Positions 1 to 9,537 of a stretch of DNA of 59,019 nt are shown here, piece by piece. The stretch covers positions 1-59,019 of the forward strand of contig BJGX01000006.1 in the NCBI GenBank assembly GCA_014191035.1, in the 5' to 3' direction. The stretch comes from Candidatus Saccharimonadota bacterium (GTDB lineage: Bacteria > Patescibacteriota > Saccharimonadia > CAILAD01 > BJGX01). How positions within the stretch are numbered: position 1 is the first letter of the stretch; every line of letters starts with the position of its first letter. The position numbers and the translations under genes are program-made. The notes under the pieces were generated by a model. That model saw nothing but the letters and a program-made list of their open reading frames with translations. It was not told the DNA's origin and did not search any database.

Positions 1-1
1 C

Positions 2-1273
2 AAAGAAGCTGGTAATGACCCAAAGCAAGTAAAGCTTTACAAATTAATTTGGTCTCGGGCTATGGCCTCACAGATGTCCGAAGCACAAATTGAAAAGACC
101 GAAATTAGCATAAAAACAAAAGATGCCAGTGAAGATTTTGTTGCAAAAGGAGAAGTAATAGTTTTTGAAGGGTTTTTAAAAGCTTATCAATCTGCAAAGC
201 AAGCAGACCCAAATATCCTGCCCGAACTAACAAAAGGGGACAAATTAACCTCTGAATTAATAACTGCAACCGAAACTTACTCCAGGCCTCCGGCCCGATA
301 TTCTGAAGCTTCACTAGTTAAAAAACTAGAGGCAGAGGGTATTGGCAGACCGAGTACTTATGCACCAACCATATCTGTTATTCAGGCCCGAGGTTACGTT
401 GAAAAGTCTGATGGAGAGGGTAAAGTTCGAAATATTAACATCTTAGAGCTGAAAAAGGGCAAAATTACTCAGACCGAACAAGAAGAAAACTACGATACTG
501 ACCGTAGCAGACTAATACCAACCGATACCGGAACCGTAGTAACTGATTTCTTGGTTAAGTATTTTAATGAAATTTTAGACTATCAATTTACCGCTAAAGT
601 AGAAAAACAATTTGATGAAATTGCAGAAGGCAAAGAAAAATGGGAAGAAATGATTGCTGATTTTTACAAGCCATTCCATAAATTAGTCGATAAATCAGAA
701 GACATATCAAGAGAAGAAGCTAACCAGAGCCGAAAGCTTGGCATTGATCCAAAAAGTAAAAAACCTGTTATAGCCAGATTAGGTCGCTATGGTGCAATGA
801 TTCAAATTGGCGAGGCTGAAGACGAAGAAAAGCCACAATTCGCTCCAATGCCCGAAGGAAGAAAAATATCCACAGTATCATTAGAGGAAGCACTTAAGAT
901 GTTTGAACTACCGAGAGTTGTAGGCAAATCACCAAAGGGTATTGAAATAATTGCCCAGATAGGCAGATTTGGTCCATATCTGAAGGTAGGCAGTATAAAT
1001 GTGTCTTTGAAAGGCGAGGATCCTTTTACAATTAGTGAAAATAAAGCGAACGAACTTCTTAAAGAGCACCAAAAAATGCTTGATAGTAGGGTAATTGCCA
1101 ACTATGAAGCCGAAGGAATTCAGGTCCTGAATGGCCGTTTTGGGCCCTATGTGACAGATGGGCAGGTGAATGCAAAGGTTCCTAAAGGAGTAGAGCCCAA
1201 AAAGTTAACTCTAAAGGACTGCCAAAAGATTCTAACTGACAAAAACTCAAAAGGATCAAAGTCTAAAAAATAA
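2..1273 (+). CDS. topA: DNA topoisomerase I, C-terminal part (5' truncated by window edge)
   Basis: Frame is open from base 2 (KEAGNDPKQVKLYKLIWSRAMASQM); contains EGIGRPSTYAPTI and C-terminal topoisomerase repeats (RFGPYV-type). Confidence 0.93.
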   Translation, partial: KEAGNDPKQVKLYKLIWSRAMASQMSEAQIEKTEISIKTKDASEDFVAKGEVIVFEGFLKAYQSAKQADPNILPELTKGDKLTSELITATETYSRPPARYSEASLVKKLEAEGIGRPSTYAPTISVIQARGYVEKSDGEGKVRNINILELKKGKITQTEQEENYDTDRSRLIPTDTGTVVTDFLVKYFNEILDYQFTAKVEKQFDEIAEGKEKWEEMIADFYKPFHKLVDKSEDISREEANQSRKLGIDPKSKKPVIARLGRYGAMIQIGEAEDEEKPQFAPMPEGRKISTVSLEEALKMFELPRVVGKSPKGIEIIAQIGRFGPYLKVGSINVSLKGEDPFTISENKANELLKEHQKMLDSRVIANYEAEGIQVLNGRFGPYVTDGQVNAKVPKGVEPKKLTLKDCQKILTDKNSKGSKSKK

Positions 1274-1274
1274 G

Positions 1275-1303
1275 TTGACCGTAAGAGGCTTCGATGTTAT
1301 AAT
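1275..1303 (+). promoter_or_regulatory. Sigma70-type promoter for the downstream sigma/HARE gene (-35 TTGACC 1275-1280, -10 TATAAT 1298-1303, 17-nt spacer)
   Basis: Direct motif match and spacing. Confidence 0.65.
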
Positions 1304-1355
1304 ATTTAAGATTTAAGTGGCCTTAAAAGGCCATTTATACATTATTTAAAAAATT

Positions 1356-2366
1356 ATGGCTCAATTTACTACTCAACAGCTTAATAATCTTGTTGATTCA
1401 GCGCTTTCAACTTTAAAAAAGGACCGCGACAAAGAGGTCTTAAGAAGAAGGGGCGGCATCAACACTGACTCTCAAACCCTAGAACAAATCGGTAGGGATT
1501 TGAATATCACCAGAGAAAGAGTTCGTCAGATTGAAAAGGCGGCACTAAGTAAGCTGCAAGAAAACTTTCAATCAGATCACGATTTTGCAGTTATTGTAAG
1601 TGAAGTAGTTACAAAAAATGGTGGTCTAGTGGGACTATCAACACTTTCGTCTGAAATTGACCTAGATGATAATTTGACTCCTCACGCTATCTTTTTGGTC
1701 AAAATAAGCCCAGATGTTGAATTTATTGATAAAAATGATAACTTCTCGAGCCTAATTGTAGATTCTGGCACATTTAGCCAAGATAAAGTTAAAAAACTGC
1801 ACGATCAACTTGTTAGTACAATTGAAGAAATTAATAAACCAACTAAATTTGAGGGTATTTATAAGCTTATTGATGGTCCGCATAGTCTAGAAACTATCCA
1901 AGAGCTTGCTAAATCGTCTAACCATATAAGCGAGCTCGATGGAGCATGGGGGCTTACTGTATGGCCCGAAGTGAATCCAAAAAGTATTCGCGATAAAATT
2001 TACTTGGTTCTTAAAAAGGCCGGCAGGCCAATGCACTTTTCAGACATAGCTTCAAAGATATCGTCTTTGGCGGCCAACCCTAAAAAGGTCACCACCCAGG
2101 CTGTACACAACGAACTTATTAAAGACAAGCGTTTTGTCTTGATAGGCCGAGGTATATATGCTTTAGCGGAATGGGGTTACCGTTCGGGTACCGTAGCTGA
2201 TATAATAGAAGAAGTCTTGAAAGAAGAGGGCGGCCCGCTTAGCAAGGACGAAATTGTTAAAAGAGTGCTTGCAAGAAGGCAGGTTAAAACAACTACTATA
2301 GTTTTAAATCTTCAAGAAAAGCCCCAATTCAAGCGAGTTGAAAAGGGTGTTTATACGCTCTCATAA
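1356..2366 (+). CDS. Sigma-70 region 4-like / HARE-HTH domain transcription factor
   Basis: RDLNITRERVRQIEKAALSKL (sigma region 4 HTH) plus GRPMHFSDIASKI...LIGRGIYALAEWG (HARE-HTH/RpoE-delta-like). Confidence 0.75.
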   Translation: MAQFTTQQLNNLVDSALSTLKKDRDKEVLRRRGGINTDSQTLEQIGRDLNITRERVRQIEKAALSKLQENFQSDHDFAVIVSEVVTKNGGLVGLSTLSSEIDLDDNLTPHAIFLVKISPDVEFIDKNDNFSSLIVDSGTFSQDKVKKLHDQLVSTIEEINKPTKFEGIYKLIDGPHSLETIQELAKSSNHISELDGAWGLTVWPEVNPKSIRDKIYLVLKKAGRPMHFSDIASKISSLAANPKKVTTQAVHNELIKDKRFVLIGRGIYALAEWGYRSGTVADIIEEVLKEEGGPLSKDEIVKRVLARRQVKTTTIVLNLQEKPQFKRVEKGVYTLS

Positions 2367-2396
2367 ATTAAAAAGGCTAATTATAGCCGATAAAAA

Positions 2397-5039
2397 ATGG
2401 AAATACTGGCAACTATATTTACGACTATCATTGGAGTCATCAGCACGGTCTTATTCAAATTCTGGGGCTGGGTTTTTATCGCTGGCTGGCTATTTTATTT
2501 AATCAGGAAGAACAATCAAAAGGTGGCTTATATCGAAAGATCAGAACATACAATGTTACAAATAATTGTTCCTAAGGACAACGAGAAAAAGGAGTTGTCT
2601 GCAGAGCAGATGTTTGCTAGTTTACACGGAATCCTAAGACCCTCAGAAGATAACAGTGGAATTCAGGAACACATTAGCTTTGAAGTAGTTTCGCATGATC
2701 ACTTAATTTATTTTTATGTATGGTGCCCTAAGCATTTAAAAGATTATGTTGAAAGCCAAATATATGCTCAATATCCTTCAGTTCAGATAACTGAAATGGA
2801 CAGTGATTACAGCCACAAGAATCTTAATGGCCGAAACGCCTACACAACCCAAATAACGCTAGACAAAGACGAAATTTTTCCAATTAAAACTTTTGCTACC
2901 TTCGAAGTCGATCCGCTGGCCGGCCTTACCACGGTATTGGCTAGCCTGAATGATAGTGAAGAAATATGGATTCAAATACTTGCCGAGCCTGTTAGTGATA
3001 GTTGGCACGCCAAGTCTTTGCAATACGTAGACGAAGTTAGAAACGGTAAAAAGAAGGGAATCTTTGATGACTGGACAAAAAAACCAGCTGGTCTAGCTAA
3101 AGATATATTCACTGCAACCGTAACCCCAAAAATATACTACGAACAATCGGCTAAGGCTGCTTCTGGCCCTGGCAAAAAGGAACTATCACCGGGACAAACA
3201 ACCTTACTCTCAGCAGTAGAGGCTAAAGCAGAAAAACTAGGTTATGCAGTAAAAATAAGAATCTGTTATATTGGACAAAATGAACAAGCTGCCAAACAAC
3301 GACTGCAGGCCTTAGTGGGTGGCTTCAAACAATTTAATACTGTAAATCTAAATGGTTTTGTCGGCACACCAATGATCGAGGGCGAAGAAGGCCTTAAGGC
3401 GTATCAAAACCGAACATTTAATGATCAAGGATATATTCTCAATATTGAAGAGCTTGCGAGCGTTTTTCATTTACCTCACACGAGCGTAGAAACACCAAAT
3501 ATAGCCTATACATCCACAAAAGTAGGGGAGCCTCCAGCCTTACTGCCAACGCTTGCCAATACCAAGCCAGAAGACTTAAGTCTGTTTGGGTCAACAACCT
3601 TTAGGCAAGGTGATATTAAATTTGGAATAAAAAGAAAAGATCGTGAAAGGCACCTGTACATTATTGGTAAAAGTGGTGTCGGTAAGTCTTTTATGCTGAA
3701 TTTATTAACTCTATCAGATATCTACCAAAATGAAGGCTTTGCGGTAGTCGACCCGCACGGTGACTACGCCCAAGACATTATGAAATTCATTCCAGCAAAT
3801 AGAATTAAAGATGTAATTTATATTAATCCAGATGACGCCGAATTCCCGGTTGCATTTAACCCGATGGAATATACAGATATAAATAGGCGCAACAATATTG
3901 CTTCTGAGATTGTTGGTGTTTTAAAGAAAATGTTTGGTGATAGTTGGGGCCCAAGACTAGAGCATATACTTAGATTTACACTATTGGCACTTCTAGAAAC
4001 ACCAGGTTCAACTATGCTTGGTATAACTAGAATGCTTACTGATAAAGCTTATCGAAAATCTATAGTAGACAATGTTAGCGATCCAGTTGTGAAAGCCTTC
4101 TGGGTAACAGAGTTTGCTTCTTGGAATGACAAATTTGCATCTGAGGCTGTACAGCCTGTACTAAACAAAGTTGGAGCCTTTACGGCAGTGCCACTAATTA
4201 GAAATATAATTGGTCAACCTAAGAGTTCGTTCAATATTAGAAAGGCAATGGATGAAGGCAAGATCATAATTGTAAACCTAAGCCGAGGTAAGATAGGAGA
4301 AGATAACGCTGCAATACTTGGTTCACTAATAATTACTAAAATTCAGTTAGACGCAATGAGTAGAGCAGACGTGGCCGACATTGAAGAGCGCCGTCCTTTT
4401 TATCTGTACGTTGATGAGTTCCAGAACTTTGCTACTGAGTCTTTTGCCGTGATTTTATCTGAAGCTCGTAAGTATGGGCTGCGCCTAACTGTTGCAAACC
4501 AGTACATTTCACAGATGCCAGAGGAAGTTCGTGATGCAGTCTTTGGTAATGTTGGCTCCATGATTACCTTTAGGGTAGGGGCGGATGATGCTGATTATCT
4601 AGCGAAGTACTTTGCCCCGGTATTTGAACCTATTGATTTAGTAAATCTTGATAAGCAAAACATATATGTAAGTATGAGCATTGACGGCCAAACATCTAAC
4701 CCGTTTAGTGCTAAAAGCCTTATGATGCCCTCTCCTGCCCATGACTATACTGGCGAAATTATAGAACATTCACGCAGTGAATATGCTATGAAGCGATCAG
4801 ATGTAGAAAACGTAATAGCCGACTGGGCCGGCCCTTCGGACAATCAAGCTTCTAAGACCACCCAAGGCCAAGAAAACTCTAGGCACACAAATACACATCA
4901 TGACAACCAAAAGCCTGCTAAACAGGCTCAGAAACGTCCTGAAATTGCTGGAGTTGAGCCTAAGCGCTACAGCGACTTAATTAAGAATAAAAAGAACAAT
5001 TCAAGACCTAACAACAATAGACAGAGACGACGTAAGTAG
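2397..5039 (+). CDS. VirB4/TraG-type membrane-associated ATPase (type IV secretion/conjugation-like)
   Basis: N-terminal TM segment; Walker A GKSGVGKSFML; Walker B FYLYVDEFQNF; C-terminal TraG/TraD-like region. Confidence 0.75.
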   Translation: MEILATIFTTIIGVISTVLFKFWGWVFIAGWLFYLIRKNNQKVAYIERSEHTMLQIIVPKDNEKKELSAEQMFASLHGILRPSEDNSGIQEHISFEVVSHDHLIYFYVWCPKHLKDYVESQIYAQYPSVQITEMDSDYSHKNLNGRNAYTTQITLDKDEIFPIKTFATFEVDPLAGLTTVLASLNDSEEIWIQILAEPVSDSWHAKSLQYVDEVRNGKKKGIFDDWTKKPAGLAKDIFTATVTPKIYYEQSAKAASGPGKKELSPGQTTLLSAVEAKAEKLGYAVKIRICYIGQNEQAAKQRLQALVGGFKQFNTVNLNGFVGTPMIEGEEGLKAYQNRTFNDQGYILNIEELASVFHLPHTSVETPNIAYTSTKVGEPPALLPTLANTKPEDLSLFGSTTFRQGDIKFGIKRKDRERHLYIIGKSGVGKSFMLNLLTLSDIYQNEGFAVVDPHGDYAQDIMKFIPANRIKDVIYINPDDAEFPVAFNPMEYTDINRRNNIASEIVGVLKKMFGDSWGPRLEHILRFTLLALLETPGSTMLGITRMLTDKAYRKSIVDNVSDPVVKAFWVTEFASWNDKFASEAVQPVLNKVGAFTAVPLIRNIIGQPKSSFNIRKAMDEGKIIIVNLSRGKIGEDNAAILGSLIITKIQLDAMSRADVADIEERRPFYLYVDEFQNFATESFAVILSEARKYGLRLTVANQYISQMPEEVRDAVFGNVGSMITFRVGADDADYLAKYFAPVFEPIDLVNLDKQNIYVSMSIDGQTSNPFSAKSLMMPSPAHDYTGEIIEHSRSEYAMKRSDVENVIADWAGPSDNQASKTTQGQENSRHTNTHHDNQKPAKQAQKRPEIAGVEPKRYSDLIKNKKNNSRPNNNRQRRRK

Positions 5040-5354
5040 TAAGCTTTTAGAAGACCTATAAACACAATAGCATAATTTACTTTATATAAAGCACAATATA
5101 GATGTACTAACTACCAACTTAGACTAAAATATGTCGTGTCGCACAATATATCTTTTGCGACATAAAGCATGTGTTAACTATATACCTAAAATAAACAGTT
5201 AAAATCAGAAAAATTCAGTTCTCCCCGATTTTAACTTTTTATTAGATTATGACTGTGAAAATCTGGTGCTTCTTAGTCTCTGTACTTAGTTCTTAATTTA
5301 TTACTATTTAAACAAAAACCGAACATAGGGGGAGTCAGTTTAATTTTTGAGTTT

Positions 5355-6182
5355 TTATTTGTAGAATGCCTTGCCGGTTACTCTCAAGTCGATATATTCT
5401 GAAGGCTTTTTGTTCTGTGATTTTATAAGCGCCAGCGTTGCAGCCAAAGACTTTATTTGTGAATCTGCTTTATCTGATGTATTGAACTTTATAATATAGC
5501 CATCTTTTAATTTAACATTGAGTTCGCTTGTAGTTTCGCTAACAAATATCTGTTCGACCTCTATTTTATTATCTTTAAAATAGTCATTGAGCTTTAAAAC
5601 AAAGTCCACAAAATCTCTACTAACTACCCTATCGCCGACTTTAACCGGTATGCTGCTGCCGTCTATAACTACAGGTAGGCCATTGGTGTTTTGATCCTTT
5701 GTTTCACTTAGCGAACGTCCATTGATCGACACGACGTAGCGTTGATTGCCGGTCTTCCAAATAATTGCAGACTTTTGTTCGTCGGTCTTAACTTCTATTC
5801 GATTAGGAAATGTTTTATTAACAGTGATTGATTCTTGGCCTGTGAAAGTCTTTTGAAGCTGGCTTTTTAACGAGCCTGCATCAATAAACAACCAATTACT
5901 ACCTGTAAACAAAGCCTTAATATATTTATTCGATTCACTTTCCAGATCTTGTGAAAGTTCGCTGTTCGGTCCCTGTACGTCTACCCTGCTTACCCTAAAT
6001 ATGCCAGAGAAAAATACAACATACATAGCTACAACTATAAGTAAGATATAAAAAGCATATTTTCTTAAGAGCTCAAACCAGTTTATTTTGGCAGGCTTCT
6101 TGACTATTCCAGAAGATTCCCTTGTAGACTTGCTTGAGGGTAGCGAAAACCTGTATGAACGCTTAACATTTCTTCTTTTCAA
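5355..6182 (-). CDS. ftsQ: Cell division protein FtsQ/DivIB-like
   Basis: Single TM then POTRA-like FRVSRVDVQGPN; position at the end of the dcw cluster. Confidence 0.75.
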   Translation of the reverse strand: MKRRNVKRSYRFSLPSSKSTRESSGIVKKPAKINWFELLRKYAFYILLIVVAMYVVFFSGIFRVSRVDVQGPNSELSQDLESESNKYIKALFTGSNWLFIDAGSLKSQLQKTFTGQESITVNKTFPNRIEVKTDEQKSAIIWKTGNQRYVVSINGRSLSETKDQNTNGLPVVIDGSSIPVKVGDRVVSRDFVDFVLKLNDYFKDNKIEVEQIFVSETTSELNVKLKDGYIIKFNTSDKADSQIKSLAATLALIKSQNKKPSEYIDLRVTGKAFYK

Positions 6183-7334
6183 CTATGCCTCTTTCATGTT
6201 TCTATTGATTCCGAGGCTAAGTATTAATTCCGCAATTGCAGTGCTTGAATTTGGCTTAAAAAATTTATGAATGCTCGTAGACAGATAGCTCATAGCTTCG
6301 TGGTCACTCGCCAACTTAGAAATTTCATTTACTAACCTTTTGCCCTCTAGCTCTGACTGTAAAAGCACCCTCACCGCCCCTTGTTTTGCTAAATAATTCG
6401 CATTTTTAAATTGATGATTATTGGTTGAGCCTGCAAGAGGAATAATAATTGAAGGCTTTGAAAGCGCAGCAAGCTCGGAAAGAGAATTCATGCCTGCCCT
6501 TGACACAACAATGTCTGCCCACTTGTATGCCGCAACCATTTCATCAGATAAAAAACCGTAAGGTTCATAAGATTTTTTGAGCTCCTTGGGAAGCCTATGC
6601 TTAACGAACCTCGCCCTCTCCACCCCTGCTTGGCCGGCAATATGCAATACGTCGAAATTTTTTAAAATTAATTCGATATTTTCAAACAAAACATTATTAA
6701 TTGATTCAGCCCCCTGAGAGCCTGCAAAAATCATAATGTTCGGTTTTTGTTCTTTTTTAGGTTTTGGCTTTAGTTCGGCATTTATATAAAATTCAGGCCT
6801 GACCGGGTTGCCAGTAAAATACATTTTTGGATTATTGACGTCTTTATAGGCCTCCACAGGAAAACTTACTGCGATAGCCGAGGCCTTTTTAGAAAGAAGC
6901 TTATTGGCCTTACCCATTACTATGTCAGACTCGTGAATAACATAAGGAACTTTCATTCTGCTTGCAGCAAGCCCCACAGGCAAACTAACATGCCCACCTT
7001 TTAAGAAGATAACGTCTGGCTTAAATTGCTTTATTATTTTACGACTATAATTGTATCCGCCGACCGTTCTGCCCAGGTCCTTGATGTTTTGGATTTGGGT
7101 CTTAACATCAATTAGTTCAGCAAACTTTCCCCTACCATATCTTCTAAACTTCCCGGTTGGGATAATTTTATAGCTAATATTATTATTTTTAAGCAAGTCT
7201 ATTTCAAAATCTTTACCAGAACATACGAAAAGTATTTCAGCTTCCTTATTGAGCTTGCGAATCGACGCGATGACGGCGAGCACTGGCGATATGTGACCTG
7301 CCGTGCCTCCTCCTGCTACCAGAATCTTCATCAT
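6183..7334 (-). CDS. murG: UDP-GlcNAc:lipid-pyrophosphoryl-MurNAc-pentapeptide GlcNAc transferase
   Basis: MKILVAGGGTAGHISPVLA; SRAGMNSLSELAALSKPSIIIPLA. Confidence 0.95.
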   Translation of the reverse strand: MMKILVAGGGTAGHISPVLAVIASIRKLNKEAEILFVCSGKDFEIDLLKNNNISYKIIPTGKFRRYGRGKFAELIDVKTQIQNIKDLGRTVGGYNYSRKIIKQFKPDVIFLKGGHVSLPVGLAASRMKVPYVIHESDIVMGKANKLLSKKASAIAVSFPVEAYKDVNNPKMYFTGNPVRPEFYINAELKPKPKKEQKPNIMIFAGSQGAESINNVLFENIELILKNFDVLHIAGQAGVERARFVKHRLPKELKKSYEPYGFLSDEMVAAYKWADIVVSRAGMNSLSELAALSKPSIIIPLAGSTNNHQFKNANYLAKQGAVRVLLQSELEGKRLVNEISKLASDHEAMSYLSTSIHKFFKPNSSTAIAELILSLGINRNMKEA

Positions 7335-8478
7335 AGACCTCCTTATAGGTGTATTTAGAAATATTTTGCAATATACCTACCGTAATCAACAGAGCTACCA
7401 AACTTGTTCCTCCGTAGCTTACAAAAGGTAATGGTATACCCGTTAAAGGAATAAGCCCTAGCATTGCCGAAATATTTATCATTGCTTGAAAGCCAATCCA
7501 GAAAGCAATACCAAAGGCTAAAAACTTACCAAAATTATCGGGTGCCGAACGGGCAATCTTAACTGCCCTCCAGAATAATAATGCAAATATTGTAATAATA
7601 AAGCCCGAACCCCAAAGTCCGGCCTCCTCTCCTATGATAGCAAATATTGAGTCATTTGTAGCCTCTGGAAGATACCCATAAGCCTGGAGGCTTTTACCAA
7701 GTCCTCTACCCATAATTCCACCACTTCCTATAGCAATTAATGCCTGGTTGATATGATAAGCAGCTGCGCTACTGTCATCGCTCTTGCCTAAAAATGTTAA
7801 AACTCTAGCCATCCTGTATGGTGTTAATATAGCCAAAAGCACAACCCCACCAAGCATCGAAGAAAGGCCAATTAATAAATTTTGCCAGCCTGCGCCGGCT
7901 ACAAAATACATGGCAAAAACAGACAATACCATTACCATAGCACTACCCATATCTTTTTGTATGACAACCGTTAGCAGAACGACTATTCCGATAATTACAA
8001 AGAGAGGCAAAAGGCCCTCTTTGAAGCTAGATAGTTTTTCTTTACTCTTAGATAGCCAATAGGCAGTATAGATAATTGTTCCAAGCTTAAAAAACTCTAC
8101 TGGCTGAAAGTTGAATCCGGCTATATTAACCCACCTTGTGGCACCATTTACGTTTACCGCTATTCCAGGTATTAAAACCAAAAGCATGATACCTATTGTA
8201 ACTAGGAAAATATTGCGAGCCTGCGATTCGTATCTATGATAGTCAATTTTGCTGCAAAGAATCCAAAAGCCAACCCCCAGAGTAAAACTAATTATTTGCT
8301 GTGTTAAAAAAACATTGTCTTCACTTGCGCCAGCCGACTTTTTAAGAATTGAGATCCAGCCTGTAGATAAAATTAAAATAAGTCCAATACCCACTAGTAT
8401 AACTACCAACAGTGTTATCAAGTAATCTGGTCGGTGCTTATAAAAGATTGGTTTTTTTTGTTTTTGTCTGCGCTCCAT
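7246..8478 (-). CDS. ftsW: Peptidoglycan polymerase FtsW (SEDS family)
   Basis: Polytopic; GIPLPFVSYGGTSLVALLITVGILQNIS. Confidence 0.93.
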   Translation of the reverse strand: MERRQKQKKPIFYKHRPDYLITLLVVILVGIGLILILSTGWISILKKSAGASEDNVFLTQQIISFTLGVGFWILCSKIDYHRYESQARNIFLVTIGIMLLVLIPGIAVNVNGATRWVNIAGFNFQPVEFFKLGTIIYTAYWLSKSKEKLSSFKEGLLPLFVIIGIVVLLTVVIQKDMGSAMVMVLSVFAMYFVAGAGWQNLLIGLSSMLGGVVLLAILTPYRMARVLTFLGKSDDSSAAAYHINQALIAIGSGGIMGRGLGKSLQAYGYLPEATNDSIFAIIGEEAGLWGSGFIITIFALLFWRAVKIARSAPDNFGKFLAFGIAFWIGFQAMINISAMLGLIPLTGIPLPFVSYGGTSLVALLITVGILQNISKYTYKEVYDEDSGSRRRHGRSHIASARRHRVDSQAQ

Positions 8479-8480
8479 TT

Positions 8481-9506
8481 TTAGCCCTTACCAACCAGTC
8501 CAATCATCGCCCCCAGGGCTGCTGTTATGGCTCCGATAATCCAAAGCCTCATCGTTATTTTTGTTTCCGGCCAGCCTTTTGCCTCCAAGTGATGATGCAA
8601 TGGGGCCGAAATAAATATCTTGCGTTTGAATATTTTTTTAGAAAGAATTTGGATTAAACTTGAACCTGCCTCAAGAACAAACACCAAACCAATGATAGGA
8701 AGTACAAAAACTGAATTTGTTAGCATTGCTACAACCCCTAGAGCGGTACCCAGTGCGAAAGACCCAATGTCCCCCATGAAAAACCGCGCCGGAAAAATAT
8801 TAAACCATGTATAGGCCAATACGGCACCCACCACTGCCATACAAAATCCAGCAATGCCGATATTTCCCTGTGCCAACGCGATTATAGCAAAGGCGCCAAA
8901 AGCAGATGCCAATAACCCACCCGATAGCCCATCTAGACCGTCTGTAATATTTACTGCATTCGAAGTAGAAACTATCACCAGTATAAATAGTGGTATGTAA
9001 AGTAGCCCAATGTCAAAGTCCCCTACCGCAGGCACATGCAAAATACTATAGCCGAGCCTAAAGAAGAAATATAATGCCCCTGCGGTTGCTATTAGCAGTA
9101 TTAGAGAGAATTTAATTATTGAACGAAGACCTGCCACTCCCTTGCCACTTCCGCGTATGTTTATAAAATCATCTAAAAGGCCAATGGCGCCAGCTGCGAC
9201 TAAGCCAAATAGTGGCAAGTAGGTCTGAGACCTGGAAAGGTTTAAAAGTAGCGTAACAATTGAAATTGCAATCACCATAATTATTCCCGCCATCGTTGGT
9301 ATATTTCGTTTGTGCTTTGCTGCATGTAAGGCTGTAAATACCTTTGCCTTTTCACCCGTTGTGGTTGTAGTTCTTATCTGTTTCCAAAGCTTAAATTTGA
9401 ATGCAAAATAGGTATATACGGGCGTTAATGCGATTGCAATACCGAAGCTAAGAGAAGCTTGTATGAGCACGAAGGTAAAGTTTTGTATTAGCTGTTGTTC
9501 ATTCAT
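8481..9506 (-). CDS. mraY: Phospho-N-acetylmuramoyl-pentapeptide-transferase
   Basis: NITDGLDGLSGG, FMGDIGSFALG, APLHHHLEAKGWPETKI. Confidence 0.95.
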   Translation of the reverse strand: MNEQQLIQNFTFVLIQASLSFGIAIALTPVYTYFAFKFKLWKQIRTTTTTGEKAKVFTALHAAKHKRNIPTMAGIIMVIAISIVTLLLNLSRSQTYLPLFGLVAAGAIGLLDDFINIRGSGKGVAGLRSIIKFSLILLIATAGALYFFFRLGYSILHVPAVGDFDIGLLYIPLFILVIVSTSNAVNITDGLDGLSGGLLASAFGAFAIIALAQGNIGIAGFCMAVVGAVLAYTWFNIFPARFFMGDIGSFALGTALGVVAMLTNSVFVLPIIGLVFVLEAGSSLIQILSKKIFKRKIFISAPLHHHLEAKGWPETKITMRLWIIGAITAALGAMIGLVGKG

Positions 9507-9537
9507 TGTATCTTGTCCATTTTAGCAAATTTATTCT

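Noticed and set aside
105-314. Antisense ORFs in the track (e.g. 105-314, 802-1101, 7784-8062, 11850-12254, 34084-34413, 38470-38775)
   Set aside because: They lie opposite strongly supported conserved genes, have low-complexity or implausible translations, and no consistent RBS.
2397-5039. Conjugative element signature from the VirB4/TraG-like ATPase
   Set aside because: No relaxase, other T4SS genes, integrase or att-like repeats nearby; flanked by housekeeping genes.
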